Assembly (NCBI RefSeq): GCF_002946355.1
Contig: NZ_PKOZ01000002.1
Location: 124,001 to 188,000, forward strand
DNA length: 64,000 bases
Source of the DNA: Pradoshia eiseniae
GTDB taxonomy: Bacteria > Bacillota > Bacilli > Bacillales > Pradoshiaceae
Direction: 5' to 3'
The position numbers were made by a program, and so were the translations under genes. A model generated the notes under the pieces. It did not search any database. It was not told where the DNA came from and worked only from the letters and a program-made list of their open reading frames with translations. Within the stretch, counting starts at the first letter, position 1. Each line of letters begins with the position of its first letter. Of this stretch, positions 26,185-35,815 are shown one piece after another.

Positions 26185-26826
26185 GTGGATTTACAGAGCA
26201 TAATCACCAATTTGCCCTATATGATTGTCACACTCGCGATTGCATTCACGGCCCATGAATATGCCCATGCATATGCTGCCTATAAATTCGGTGATATGAC
26301 CGCGAAGAATCAAGGGCGATTGAAATTGAATCCGCTCGTCCATATTGACCCAATCGGCGCTATCTTTATCATCCTGTTCGGGTTCGGTTGGGCAAAGCCC
26401 GTACCCGTAAACCGATTCTTCTTTAAGAACCCGCGCATGAACGGAATCATTGTCTCCATCGTGGGTCCGTTGAGTAATCTCGCTCTCGCTGTGCTGGCTG
26501 TATTTGTTGTCTTCCTCATCCAGCAGTTCGGTATCGGGCTGATGGTACCAGACTTCATGTTCAAGTTCTTTACCATCTTCATCAATATAAATGTCCTGCT
26601 GTTTGTGTTCAATTTATTGCCTTTTCCCCCATTAGATGGGTATCGTATAATAGAGGATCTAGTCAAGCCGGATTTCCGGGCAAAAATGACGCAGTACGAG
26701 CAATATGGGGTACTGATTTTCCTTATCCTTGTCATAACACCGCTCGGTCAATATACGATTGACCCAATCCTGCTTGAACTTGTGCCAAGCATAGTGCAAG
26801 CATTATATTCAATGATTTTATATTAA
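26185..26826 (+). CDS. ywhC: site-2 protease family membrane metalloprotease YwhC
   Basis: A 213-residue intramembrane zinc protease of the M50 family. The zinc motif is AHEYAHAYAAYKFGD in the first membrane helix; the third ligand Asp is in LPFPPLDGYRI; about five or six hydrophobic segments. No PDZ or CBS domain is present, as usual for the YwhC group. Substrate unknown. The GTG at 26185 is preferred because GGGAG sits 6 nt before it; the in-frame ATG at 26179 touches that site. Followed by ywhD 21 nt later. Confidence 0.88.
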   Translation: MDLQSIITNLPYMIVTLAIAFTAHEYAHAYAAYKFGDMTAKNQGRLKLNPLVHIDPIGAIFIILFGFGWAKPVPVNRFFFKNPRMNGIIVSIVGPLSNLALAVLAVFVVFLIQQFGIGLMVPDFMFKFFTIFININVLLFVFNLLPFPPLDGYRIIEDLVKPDFRAKMTQYEQYGVLIFLILVITPLGQYTIDPILLELVPSIVQALYSMILY

Positions 26827-26847
26827 AAGGAGGCTTCTGATTGGACC

Positions 26848-27363
26848 ATGAGCCAAGAAAAGAAAAAACCAACCTTCAATATTATTAAAAATAATCCGAC
26901 AGACGGCCATAAAGGTTACGGTATTGGCGCACTCAGCCTTGAAAATGTCTCGCCTGTCTTTGTTGATGTAGAAGAAAAGAGGGCATTTGTCGATATCGGC
27001 GCCATGCATGCGCGCAGTGAAATCGAGAGACGGATCAAATTCCTGCCCAATAAAGCTGATGTGCCAAACGGAAAGCCGTACTGGCTTGTCTGGGTAACCA
27101 TCGAACAAGCGCCAACCGGTGCTTACTATGCCGGTGTGACCGCCTGTGAAATGACCGTCGACAAAGAAATTCGCCGCGGCTATAAATCCTTGCCAGAGCA
27201 CGTAAACCGCATGGATAAATCCCTAAAGCGCCACATCATTGTTGACCATATGGATGACAGCTCTAAAAAAGTTCTCGCCGACTTCCTCAAAAGTCATAAT
27301 GAAGAGCTGTGGAACAACTCCTCTGACGAATTAAAGCAGCAATTAAATGTGTCAGAAATGTGA
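26848..27363 (+). CDS. ywhD: YwhD family protein
   Basis: A 171-residue soluble protein matching the YwhD family in position (between ywhC and pbpG) and in FNIIKNNPTDGHKGYGIGALSLENVSPV-type N-terminus and the ARSEIERRIKFLP segment. Function unknown. The only strong Shine-Dalgarno, AAAGGAGG, lies 14 nt before the ATG, which is longer than usual; no closer in-frame start exists. Co-transcribed with ywhC. Confidence 0.87.
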   Translation: MSQEKKKPTFNIIKNNPTDGHKGYGIGALSLENVSPVFVDVEEKRAFVDIGAMHARSEIERRIKFLPNKADVPNGKPYWLVWVTIEQAPTGAYYAGVTACEMTVDKEIRRGYKSLPEHVNRMDKSLKRHIIVDHMDDSSKKVLADFLKSHNEELWNNSSDELKQQLNVSEM

Positions 27364-27473
27364 ACGCGATGGAAGGAATTGGGGTGCTGTTTGGCAAATC
27401 ACTTGTCGCCTGCAACCAAAAAAAGTAAACTAAAATCACGTGAGATTGTACATTCACGTAGAGCTAGGACACG

Positions 27474-27509
27474 AAAATCCCCAAACCAATAACTGGTTTG
27501 GGGATTTTT
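27474..27509 (+). terminator. intrinsic terminator of ywhC-ywhD
   Basis: A perfect 15-bp stem (27474-27488 and 27494-27508) with a 5-nt loop and five T residues. Confidence 0.9.
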
Positions 27510-27559
27510 GTATAACGGAGATAAAAACAAGATAAATCCTGTCCACACCCTAGGGGAAT

Positions 27560-27870
27560 CATCAGAGAAAGCCCAGCCTTTTCCATACTAAGAGGGTGAA
27601 AGGTGGGAAAAGTGTGGGAGAAGCGTGACCAAGCCCACCCTCTGCCCAGAGAAAGCCCACCCAAACCCCATACAAAGGGGTAAAGGGTGGGAAAAGGGTG
27701 TCCATCGTCAGAGAAAGCCCATCCAATCCCCATACAAAGGGGGTGAAGGGTGGACAAAGGGTGTCCATCGTCAGAGAAAGCCCACCCAAATCCCATGCAA
27801 AGGGGGAAAGGGTGTCCATCGTCAGAGAAAGTCCACCCAATCCCCATACAAAGGGGAAAAGGGTGGAAAG
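27560..27870. repeat. tandem repeat array 2, same family as array 1
   Basis: The linker CAGAGAAAG recurs at 27563, 27647, 27709, 27772 and 27823 (spacing 84, 62, 63, 51). Hairpins of the array 1 type surround an ATACAAA or ATGCAAA loop, but here the inner stem is CCCC with GGGG instead of ACCC with GGGT. The array lies between the ywhD terminator and the stop codon of the convergent pbpG gene, that is in the 3' flank of pbpG. Units are more diverged in length than in array 1. Confidence 0.88.
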
Positions 27871-27882
27871 CCAATCACCACA

Positions 27883-29958
27883 CTAAACCCCTTTCTTAAA
27901 CGGCCAAATCCTCCTGTACCAAGGCAGCTTCTCTTTTTCAGCGTCTGGCAGCTCATCAGCATCATGGTCATTATGTCCATGAAGCGGGCATATTTCCCTC
28001 GGTTCGCTGCCTTTCTTGAAGTAGGTCATCCGTTTTACCGGGCAATCATCATCTGCCAGCAAGCCGGTGACTGGGTCGATTTCGACGCCAACTACGCCTT
28101 TTGGCTGCTTGAATTCGGTAACTGGCTTGTCCTTGTGGGTGGCTTCCATGAATTCAGCCCATATTTGCTTGGCGGTTGTTTTGTCATATTTCGTTTCAAG
28201 CTTTCGGGATTGGTCGTAGCCTGCCCAAATGCCAGCTGTCAGCTGTGGTGTGAACCCGACCATCCAGCTGTCATATTCCGTGGAGCCGGATTTTCCGGCA
28301 AACGGGCGTGAGAGCTTTGGAATGATAGAGGAGCCTGTGACAGAGGCATAGCCATTTAATTTCTGATCAAAGACGCCTGTGAGCATTTGTGTCATGACAT
28401 AGGAGTTTGCTTTATCTAAAGCCTTCTTCTTTTGCGGCTTGCGTTCGTACAAGGTTTCACCTTCGCGGCCGACGACCTTTGTGATGAAGAATGGCTTTAC
28501 CTTTTTGCCCCCGTTGGCGAAGTGGTTATAGGCATTAGTCATCTCGATTGGCTTGACGCCGGATGTGCCAAGGGCAAGTGATGGCACCTTTGCCATTTTG
28601 GATGTGAGACCGAAGCGCTTCACTGCCTTGACGAGTTCATCCTGGCCAAGGAAGAGATGGGTTTTGACCGCATAAATATTGTCCGATAAGGCAATGGCCT
28701 GTGCCATTGTAATAGCTTCATTAGCGTAATGGTTACGGAAGTTATGAGGAGTGTAGCTGCTTTTACCCTCATCATAGGAGAAGGTTGTTTCCTCGCTCCT
28801 CATCGTAGTCGATGGAGTAAAGCCTTTCTCAAGCGCCGTATAATAAAGAATAGGCTTAATAGTCGACCCAGGCTGGCGTAATGATTGGGTCGCGCGGTTG
28901 AAGGCGCTCTTTTCATAATTGGTTCCGCCAATTAAGGCTTTTACGCTTCCGCTTTTTGGATTCATGGCCACGAGTGCAACCTGCAATTCACTATTGTTTG
29001 GGATATGTGCTGTGACGATTTTCTCTGCTATTGTTTGCTGGTCGATATTCATAGTCGTATAGACGGTTAATCCGCCATTACGAATGAGATCCTCGCGGCC
29101 GCGCAGAATAGTCCTCAGCTCCTGGTTTGCTGCATCAAGGAAATAGGGGGCTTCTGCTAAATCCTCTGTATCCAGCGAGCCGAAGAAGGCAATATCCTGA
29201 AATTCCTTGCTTGCCCGTTCGGCCTGATCTCTCGTAATTGCGCCGGTTGCCTCCATTGAGCGAAGGACGACATGCTGGCGATTTCTCGCATTCTCGGACG
29301 AGCGAATCGGAGAGTAGAGGCTGGGCCCTTTTGGGATGCCAGCGAGGATGCTTGCCTCTGTTAATGTCAGGTCACGGGCATCCTTGTGAAAATAATAATG
29401 GCTCGCGGCTTCAATGCCGTACATGCCATGACCGTAATAGATTGTGTTTAAATAACCTTCTAGAATTTCATTCTTTGAATAATGATTTTCTAGCCGGAGT
29501 GTGTAGAATGCCTCCTTTGCTTTCCTTGACCATGTTTTCTCTGAACCTAGGAAGAGATTCCGGGCATATTGCTGTGTGATTGTGCTTGCACCCTGAACCT
29601 TAGCGCGTGCAGCTACATCCTTTACGATAGCACCTGCGATTCGCTTCATATCAAAACCATGGTGGGAGTAGAATTGCCGGTCCTCCACTGCAATGGTGGC
29701 ATCAATTAAATAAGGGGATATCTCATCAAGTGCTACCCAATAGCGCTTTTGTCCGCCATGGCTTTCGCCGAAAGATTGTAGATTATCGGCTAAGTATACA
29801 GTCGTTTGCGGAACAACCACCTCAGGTGCACCGGCCAGCTTAACAGCAGCCCATATGACGGTCGTGCATACGAGGGAGACTGCCGCGAGTACTAACGCGG
29901 CAAATGAAAAGGCGCGGTAGATGATTCGTTTTTTTCTTCTGCGTTCGGTTCTGGACAT
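27883..29958 (-). CDS. pbpG: class A penicillin-binding protein PBP2d-like
   Basis: A 691-residue bifunctional peptidoglycan synthase with a short cytoplasmic start, one membrane anchor (about residues 15-40), a glycosyltransferase domain (about 70-245; VEDRQFYSHHG holds the catalytic Glu, followed by GASTITQQYARNLFL) and a transpeptidase domain. The nucleophile motif is in RQPGSTIKP near residue 365, SDN near 425, and KSG in AGKSGSTEYDSW near 560. Same length and neighbours as B. subtilis PbpG (YwhE), which is made under sigma-F and helps engulfment-stage wall synthesis. The sporulation role is inferred from orthology. The GGGGGAAGGA site precedes the ATG. Confidence 0.92.
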   Translation of the reverse strand: MSRTERRRKKRIIYRAFSFAALVLAAVSLVCTTVIWAAVKLAGAPEVVVPQTTVYLADNLQSFGESHGGQKRYWVALDEISPYLIDATIAVEDRQFYSHHGFDMKRIAGAIVKDVAARAKVQGASTITQQYARNLFLGSEKTWSRKAKEAFYTLRLENHYSKNEILEGYLNTIYYGHGMYGIEAASHYYFHKDARDLTLTEASILAGIPKGPSLYSPIRSSENARNRQHVVLRSMEATGAITRDQAERASKEFQDIAFFGSLDTEDLAEAPYFLDAANQELRTILRGREDLIRNGGLTVYTTMNIDQQTIAEKIVTAHIPNNSELQVALVAMNPKSGSVKALIGGTNYEKSAFNRATQSLRQPGSTIKPILYYTALEKGFTPSTTMRSEETTFSYDEGKSSYTPHNFRNHYANEAITMAQAIALSDNIYAVKTHLFLGQDELVKAVKRFGLTSKMAKVPSLALGTSGVKPIEMTNAYNHFANGGKKVKPFFITKVVGREGETLYERKPQKKKALDKANSYVMTQMLTGVFDQKLNGYASVTGSSIIPKLSRPFAGKSGSTEYDSWMVGFTPQLTAGIWAGYDQSRKLETKYDKTTAKQIWAEFMEATHKDKPVTEFKQPKGVVGVEIDPVTGLLADDDCPVKRMTYFKKGSEPREICPLHGHNDHDADELPDAEKEKLPWYRRIWPFKKGV

Positions 29959-30058
29959 ATTCCTTCCCCCTTAGTCTAGTGGTGTCAAATCATTTATTAT
30001 CAGTAGTATGAAAAAAACAGGGGTTTTTTAAACGGAAATTTGGGTTTTGGGGTAAATC

Positions 30059-30087
30059 TTTACTTTTATGGGGGATTAGACTATACT
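30059..30087 (+). promoter_or_regulatory. candidate sigma-A promoter of ywiB-argS
   Basis: TTTACT (30059-30064), 17-bp spacer, TATACT (30082-30087). This gives a leader of about 170 nt before ywiB. Confidence 0.5.
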
Positions 30088-30151
30088 CTTTTAGGTTTCG
30101 AGAAAAAGAAGGCTAAAAACCAGGAGAATCCGTCCATACTATATAAAGGAG

Positions 30152-30206
30152 CGGACTTTGGCTTTTTTTCTAAAAATATAGTCCGGCAAGTTGCCAGACT
30201 GTTTTT
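30152..30206 (+). promoter_or_regulatory. overlapping hairpins in the ywiB-argS leader, possible attenuator
   Basis: AGTCCGGC (30180-30187) can pair with GCCAGACT (30193-30200) and is followed by GTTTTTC, a terminator-like structure. Its AGTCCG part can alternatively pair with CGGACT at 30152-30157. The two foldings exclude each other. No T-box consensus is present. Confidence 0.35.
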
Positions 30207-30263
30207 CAATATCTTATACTTGTAGAATTGAGTACTAAAACAATCCCAGGGGGAGTTCATTAT

Positions 30264-30716
30264 ATGACCGAGGAAAAAGGGAATACAGCTAAAGAGGTCA
30301 TGGTGAGATTGAAGACAAGGATCGAACATGAGGATGATGTAGAGAATATAGAACTTGTCACATTCGGGACACTGCATCATATGCCTAATGCGACATATGT
30401 CCGTTACATTGAACATGTAGAGAATAATGGGAAAATCAATACGACGGTGAAATATGATGGAAGCGAGATGCTCATCATTCGGACCGGAGCGGTGAAAATG
30501 AAGCAGCTCTACAAAATTGGCTCCATAACAGAAGGTTCTTATGACAGCATTCATGGTACACTTGATTTATCGACTCATACAATTGCCCTGAACCATACCG
30601 TCAATAAAGAGACCAATGAGGAAGAGTTTTCGGTTTCCTATCATTTATTTTTGCAGGATGAAAATGTGGGGCATTATCACCTTACATTAACGGTCAAGGA
30701 GGAAAACAATCAATGA
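30264..30716 (+). CDS. ywiB: DUF1934 family beta-barrel protein YwiB
   Basis: A 150-residue protein of the YwiB family, a lipocalin-like beta-barrel of unknown role. The [17 protein letters not shown] and the [19 protein letters not shown] region are rich in alternating beta-strand residues. The ATG at 30264 has GGGGGAG nine bases upstream; an in-frame upstream start at 30228 lacks a site. Its stop overlaps the argS start (ATGA), so the two are translationally coupled, as in B. subtilis. Confidence 0.85.
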   Translation: MTEEKGNTAKEVMVRLKTRIEHEDDVENIELVTFGTLHHMPNATYVRYIEHVENNGKINTTVKYDGSEMLIIRTGAVKMKQLYKIGSITEGSYDSIHGTLDLSTHTIALNHTVNKETNEEEFSVSYHLFLQDENVGHYHLTLTVKEENNQ

Positions 30717-32383
30717 ATATCGTAACGGAGATTCAACAGCAAATTAAAGACGAAATCAAACAGGCCGTTCTTAAGGCCGGCCTGGCAGCAGAAGAACAGA
30801 TTCCAGGCGTAATCCTTGAATTGCCTAAAGATAAGGCGCATGGAGATTATTCAACAAATATGGCGATGCAGCTTGCCCGTGTTGCGAAAAAGGCGCCAAG
30901 AGCGATTGCGGAGGCCATCATCGAGAATTTCGATACGACTAAGGCATCTATCTCAAAAATTGAGATTGCTGGACCGGGCTTTATTAATTTTTATTTAGAT
31001 AATAGCTACCTAACTGATTTGATTCCGACTATTCTTGAAGCAAAAGAAGCTTACGGGGAATCAAATGTTGGGAAGGGCGAGAAAATCCAGGTTGAGTTCG
31101 TCTCTGCCAACCCGACAGGTGATTTGCATTTAGGCCATGCCCGCGGTGCAGCAGTAGGGGATTCACTATCTAATATTCTTGATAAAGCTGGCTGGGATGT
31201 ATCCCGTGAATATTACATCAATGATGCCGGAAACCAAATCAATAATCTTGCTTACTCTGTTGAAGCACGCTACAAGCAAGCGCTTGGTCTTGAGGCAGAA
31301 ATGCCTGAGGACGGCTACCATGGGGAAGATATCATCAATATCGGAAAACGCCTGGCAGAAGAATTCGGCAATCAAATTCTTGATAAGAGTGACGAAGAAC
31401 GCTTCAAGTTTTTCCGCGAGTACGGCTTGAAATATGAAATGGAGAAATTGAAGAAGGACCTTGAGAGCTTCCGCGTCCCGTTTGACGTATGGTTCTCTGA
31501 GACTTCCCTTTATGAGGATGGCAAGATTATGCCAGCATTGGAGCTTCTCCGCGAGAAAGGCCATATTTACGAGAAGGACGGAGCAACCTGGTTCAGCTCT
31601 ACTGAATACGGCGATGACAAAGACCGTGTATTAATCAAGAATGACGGCTCTTACACGTATTTATTGCCAGATATCGCTTATCACAAGAATAAGCTTGAGC
31701 GCGGCTTTGAGAAATTAATTAATATTTGGGGCGCTGACCATCACGGATACATCCCGCGTATGCAGGCAGCTATCCAGGCGATGGGCTATCCAAAGGATAC
31801 GCTTGAAGTAGAAATCATCCAGCTTGTACATTTGTTCAAAAATGGCGAGAAGATGAAGATGTCCAAACGTACAGGTAAAGCTGTTACGATGAGAGACTTG
31901 ATGGAAGAGGTTGGCTTGGATGCGGTTCGATACTTCTTTGCCATGAGAAGTGCTGACTCCCATATGGACTTTGACCTTGACCTGGCTGTTTCTCAATCGA
32001 ATGACAACCCGGTATACTATGCTCAATATGCTCATGCGCGTATTTGCAGCATTTTACGCCAAGGTGAAGAAATGGGCATCACACTTGATGGAGAGGTTGA
32101 CTACAGCCAAGTCGGTTCTGAAAAAGAAATCGATTTGCTGAAGAAACTTGGTGAGTTCCCGCAGGCTGTTGCTGAAGCGGCCGAGAAACGCATGCCTCAC
32201 CGTGTGACAAACTATATCTTTGACCTAGCTTCTACTTTCCACAGCTTCTACAATGCGGACAAGGTTCTTGACCTTGAGCATCCTGAACGAAGCAAAGCTC
32301 GTCTTGCTCTCGTGCAAGCAGCGAAGATCACTTTGGCAAATGCCTTGAAACTGATTGGTGTTTCTGCTCCAGAAAGAATGTAA
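30713..32383 (+). CDS. argS: arginyl-tRNA synthetase
   Basis: A 556-residue class I synthetase, the length of the Bacillus enzyme. An N-terminal Add1 domain recognises the tRNA D-loop; the HIGH motif is HLGH near residue 143 ([13 protein letters not shown]); KMSKR is present at about 382-386, which many ArgRS lack; the C-terminal DALR anticodon-binding domain ends in [10 protein letters not shown]. It charges tRNA-Arg. Overlaps ywiB by 4 nt; ends at a strong terminator. Confidence 0.97.
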   Translation: MNIVTEIQQQIKDEIKQAVLKAGLAAEEQIPGVILELPKDKAHGDYSTNMAMQLARVAKKAPRAIAEAIIENFDTTKASISKIEIAGPGFINFYLDNSYLTDLIPTILEAKEAYGESNVGKGEKIQVEFVSANPTGDLHLGHARGAAVGDSLSNILDKAGWDVSREYYINDAGNQINNLAYSVEARYKQALGLEAEMPEDGYHGEDIINIGKRLAEEFGNQILDKSDEERFKFFREYGLKYEMEKLKKDLESFRVPFDVWFSETSLYEDGKIMPALELLREKGHIYEKDGATWFSSTEYGDDKDRVLIKNDGSYTYLLPDIAYHKNKLERGFEKLINIWGADHHGYIPRMQAAIQAMGYPKDTLEVEIIQLVHLFKNGEKMKMSKRTGKAVTMRDLMEEVGLDAVRYFFAMRSADSHMDFDLDLAVSQSNDNPVYYAQYAHARICSILRQGEEMGITLDGEVDYSQVGSEKEIDLLKKLGEFPQAVAEAAEKRMPHRVTNYIFDLASTFHSFYNADKVLDLEHPERSKARLALVQAAKITLANALKLIGVSAPERM

Positions 32384-32396
32384 TAGGAAGAAAATC

Positions 32397-32436
32397 AGGC
32401 CATCCTTTGATCTATCAATCAAGGGATGGCCTTTTT
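32397..32436 (+). terminator. intrinsic terminator of ywiB-argS
   Basis: A 15-bp stem (32397-32411 and 32418-32432) followed by five T residues. The T tract touches the stop of the convergent uvsE. Confidence 0.88.
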
Positions 32437-33394
32437 ATTTGAATCGAATGGTGCCGCCGCTAATCCTTTTGACCCCTCTGAGGGAGGAGAGATCTTCAAT
32501 TAATTTCAGCATCGCGATATCCTTGTTTTTCGCTTCGATGATGAAATCAATCTCTTTGACTCCGGCCGATTTCACAAGCTGAATGAACGGGAGAATGAAT
32601 TCCATATCCACATTAACTGCGTGGGCCCTAATCTCCTTGTCGGATCTGGGGGAGGAGATATGGATTTTTGGCTTCCAGTCGCGTCCTTCCCACGTCTTCA
32701 AAATACGAGGGAGGAGGGTGTTCAATTCCTCGGTGGAAGGATTGGCAATATGGTGATGGTAATCGAAGAGTAAGGGGACTTCCTCCTGCTCGCACACCTG
32801 CAAGGTTTCTTCAGCGGTATAGGTTTTATCATCATTCTCTAGTGTCATTCGTTCCTTAATGTGTACAGGGAGCTTTTGTATATTTTGATGAAAGCGGCTG
32901 ATAGCAGCCTTTTTATCACCGTATGAACCGCCGACATGGATGTTAATCAAGGAGCCCTCGGGCATGCCCATCGCTTCAAGGAGACGGTAATGGTATTGCA
33001 TGTCTTCTACCGCCTTCTCAGTCACATCCTGGTTTGGGGATGTGAAGAGGGTGAAGGCGTTTGGGTGGAAGCTAACCCGCAGCTGGTGATCCTTAACGAG
33101 CTTGCCAAGCTCAGTCCACTCTTTTTTGAAAGGGGTCATATAATCCCATTTCACATCAGGGTGAGTGGCAAGCGGGACAATGGAGCTTGAGAAGCGGTAT
33201 ATCTTAATTTCCTTCGCGATATTGTAATAGAGAATCCGTTTTGTCGTCTCGATATTCTGCCTCGTCAATTCGAGCAACCGATTCTGTTGATCCTTGGCAG
33301 GAAGACTGCTCCAGCGTGTATAGGTAATGGTCTTAGAGGGGGAGGAGTCCCAAAGGTCTAGAGCGGTTGAGACATATCCAAATCGAATTTCCAT
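32435..33394 (-). CDS. uvsE: UV damage endonuclease UvsE
   Basis: A 319-residue UVDE enzyme with a TIM-barrel fold that nicks DNA 5' of UV photoproducts. The N-terminal IRFGYVSTAL is the family start; metal ligands occur in SFHPNAFTLF, INIHVGGSYGDK, MTLENDD, LLFDYHHH and KIHISSPRSDKEIRAHA. Matches B. subtilis YwjD, spore UV resistance being its known use there, and in the same place between argS and fadF. The ATG at 33394 has AAAGGATG-type sequence upstream. Confidence 0.93.
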   Translation of the reverse strand: MEIRFGYVSTALDLWDSSPSKTITYTRWSSLPAKDQQNRLLELTRQNIETTKRILYYNIAKEIKIYRFSSSIVPLATHPDVKWDYMTPFKKEWTELGKLVKDHQLRVSFHPNAFTLFTSPNQDVTEKAVEDMQYHYRLLEAMGMPEGSLINIHVGGSYGDKKAAISRFHQNIQKLPVHIKERMTLENDDKTYTAEETLQVCEQEEVPLLFDYHHHIANPSTEELNTLLPRILKTWEGRDWKPKIHISSPRSDKEIRAHAVNVDMEFILPFIQLVKSAGVKEIDFIIEAKNKDIAMLKLIEDLSSLRGVKRISGGTIRFK

Positions 33395-33545
33395 TATATA
33401 GGCATCCTTTCAAGCGGAAGTGGTTGATTTTATCGCCATGAAATTAGTATGACAAGTTTTCGGCAAATTACCCCTATACTGCCTCTTTAGATGTGTACCG
33501 TTCACCCTAAGTTTAGACTAATTTGAAATTGATGGAAGATATAGA

Positions 33546-33574
33546 TTGACTGAATGCTCATTCATTATTAGAAT
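33546..33574 (+). promoter_or_regulatory. fadF promoter with embedded FadR-type operator
   Basis: TTGACT (33546-33551), 17-bp spacer, TAGAAT (33569-33574): a good sigma-A promoter. The sequence TGACTGAATGCTCATTCA at 33547-33564 fits the B. subtilis FadR consensus TGAATGAMTANTCATTCA with two mismatches and covers the -35 box and spacer, so binding would block RNA polymerase. Transcription would start near 33581. Confidence 0.7.
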
Positions 33575-33666
33575 GGAAATAGATACTAATGGTATATTTA
33601 GGAATGCCGCTATTTGACGCATGCAAGCGAGAGTAGCAGCAAATAAGGGGCGAAAGAGGGATGGAG

Positions 33667-35784
33667 ATGAATGGTCTGCTTTGGATCAATTTAATTGCAG
33701 CCATACTTGTAACCGCTTACGCAATCTATCTATTTGCGTACCTGGTTAAATCTCGAATCGAGTTTATCAAGCTCGGCAAGAAAGAAGAGTTTGATAATGA
33801 TGTTAAGAAACGGCTCGAGAAGATATGGGTGTATGTGTTTGGACAGAAGAAGCTGATGAAGGACAAGAAAAGCGGTACGATGCATGTGCTCTTCTTTTAT
33901 GGATTTATATTGGTCCAATTTGGAGCCATCGACCTAATCTGGAAAGGAATCAAGCCAGGTTCTCACCTGCCGCTTGGCCCGCTTTACCCGATTTTCACGT
34001 TCTTCCAGGAAATTGTTGTGCTAATGGTTATGGTAGCCGTCATTTGGGCGTTTTACCGCCGCTATATTGAGAAGCTCGTCCGATTAAAACGGGGGTTCAA
34101 ATCAGGACTTGTGCTCATTTTTATCGGCGGACTCATGCTTGCGACCTTGGTCGCTAATGGCGCCTCCTTAATTTGGCTGCACGGAGGAGAGCTGCACTGG
34201 TCTGAACCAATCGCTTCATCGATCGCCTTTTTGCTGGGCTGGATGAGTGAGACAGCCGCTGCTGTGGTGTTCTATGCAGCATGGTGGATTCACCTGCTGT
34301 TCATTTTGACCTTCTTGGTTTATATACCGCAATCAAAGCATGCACATTTAATCGCGGGACCGGCCAATGTGTATTTCCATAGGCTTACACCGCCGAAATT
34401 AAAGCCGATTGACTTTGAGGATGAGACACAGGAAACATTCGGTGCTGGAAAGATTGAAGATTTCACAGATCTCCAGCTGCTTGATCTCTATGCTTGTGTA
34501 GAGTGCGGCCGCTGTACTAATATGTGCCCGGCGTCTGTCACAGGGAAGATGCTTTCCCCGATGGACTTGCTATTGAAAATGCGTGACCATCTGACCTTCA
34601 CAGGTGCGGCCGTCACGCGAAAAGAGCCTTGGGTGCCGTCCTTTGTCTTTGGGAACACGAAGGGCAACCAAATCGCAATGGCAGCTAAGGGACAAGGTGC
34701 CTCTGAATCAGCGGCAGCGATTGATATGTACAATCCCGCGCTTGTCGGCGAAGTTATCACGGAAGAAGAGCTTTGGGCTTGTACGACCTGCCGGAATTGT
34801 GAAGATCAATGTCCGGTCATGAACCAGCATGTCGGCAAGATCCTTGATATGCGCCGCTACTTGGTGCTCACAGAAGGAAAAGTTCCTGCAGATGCCCAGC
34901 GTGCGATGCAAAACATTGAGCGTCAAGGGAATCCGTGGGGGCTAAACCGGAAAGAACGGGAGAACTGGCGTGAAGCACGTGAGGATGTGCATGTTCCAAC
35001 CGTGAAGGAAATGTCCAAAGCGGGGGAAGAATTCGAATACTTATTCTGGGTCGGTGCCATGGGCTCTTATGACAACCGTTCCCAAAAGATTGCCCTCTCA
35101 TTTGCCCGCTTGCTGAATGAGGCTGGCGTTAAATTCGCCATCCTGGGCAATAAGGAAAAGAACTCAGGGGATACACCGCGCCGCCTTGGCAATGAATTCT
35201 TGTTCCAGGAGCTTGCGACAAAGAATATTGAGGAATTTGCGAAGAATGACATCAAAAAGATTGTTACAATTGATCCGCATGCCTTTAATATTTTCAAAAA
35301 TGAGTACCCTGACTTTGGATTGGAAGCAGAAGTGTACCACCATACACAGGTGCTTGCAGAGCTTGTCAGGGAAGGAAGATTGAAGCCGGCCCATGCGGTT
35401 AACGAGAAAATCACCTTCCATGACTCCTGTTACCTCGGCCGTTACAATGACGTATATGATGCGCCTCGTGACATCCTGAAGGCGATTCCGGGGGCTTCCT
35501 TCGTCGAGATTGAAGGACGGAACCGTGAGAACGGAATGTGCTGCGGAGCGGGAGGCGGATTGATGTGGATGGAGGAGGAAACCGGCCATCGCATCAACGT
35601 AGCCAGAACAGAGCAAGCGCTGGCTGTCAATCCAACCGTAATCAGCTCCGGCTGTCCGTATTGCTTGACGATGCTCAGTGATGGAACGAAGGCGAAGGAA
35701 GTAGAAGAGGACGTTAAAACCTATGATGTAGCAGAGCTTCTAGAGAAGTCCGTGTTTGGGGATGGAAAGGAATTAGCATCCTGA
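33667..35784 (+). CDS. fadF: iron-sulfur electron transfer protein FadF (fatty acid oxidation)
   Basis: A 705-residue membrane-bound Fe-S protein. About five membrane helices occupy residues 1-230. Two 4Fe-4S clusters follow: CVECGRCTNMCPAS (about 275) and CTTCRNCEDQCPVM (about 375). Two CCG domains of the heterodisulfide reductase type end the protein, with HDSCYLGRYNDVYD and NGMCCGAGGG. It probably passes electrons from acyl-CoA dehydrogenase or ETF to the menaquinone pool. ATG 33667 is preferred over 33661 because GAGGG is then spaced by 6 nt and length equals the B. subtilis protein. It has its own operator and terminator. Confidence 0.9.
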   Translation: MNGLLWINLIAAILVTAYAIYLFAYLVKSRIEFIKLGKKEEFDNDVKKRLEKIWVYVFGQKKLMKDKKSGTMHVLFFYGFILVQFGAIDLIWKGIKPGSHLPLGPLYPIFTFFQEIVVLMVMVAVIWAFYRRYIEKLVRLKRGFKSGLVLIFIGGLMLATLVANGASLIWLHGGELHWSEPIASSIAFLLGWMSETAAAVVFYAAWWIHLLFILTFLVYIPQSKHAHLIAGPANVYFHRLTPPKLKPIDFEDETQETFGAGKIEDFTDLQLLDLYACVECGRCTNMCPASVTGKMLSPMDLLLKMRDHLTFTGAAVTRKEPWVPSFVFGNTKGNQIAMAAKGQGASESAAAIDMYNPALVGEVITEEELWACTTCRNCEDQCPVMNQHVGKILDMRRYLVLTEGKVPADAQRAMQNIERQGNPWGLNRKERENWREAREDVHVPTVKEMSKAGEEFEYLFWVGAMGSYDNRSQKIALSFARLLNEAGVKFAILGNKEKNSGDTPRRLGNEFLFQELATKNIEEFAKNDIKKIVTIDPHAFNIFKNEYPDFGLEAEVYHHTQVLAELVREGRLKPAHAVNEKITFHDSCYLGRYNDVYDAPRDILKAIPGASFVEIEGRNRENGMCCGAGGGLMWMEEETGHRINVARTEQALAVNPTVISSGCPYCLTMLSDGTKAKEVEEDVKTYDVAELLEKSVFGDGKELAS

Positions 35785-35815
35785 TCGGTAATCATAGGGG
35801 TCTATAGAAGAAGTG

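Noticed and set aside
30040-30225. 61-codon frame before ywiB
   Set aside because: Overlaps the predicted promoter and leader hairpins and lacks a ribosome binding site.
29959-30263. T-box leader for argS
   Set aside because: The T-box consensus (GGTGG-ACCRCG type) and the specifier stem are not found.
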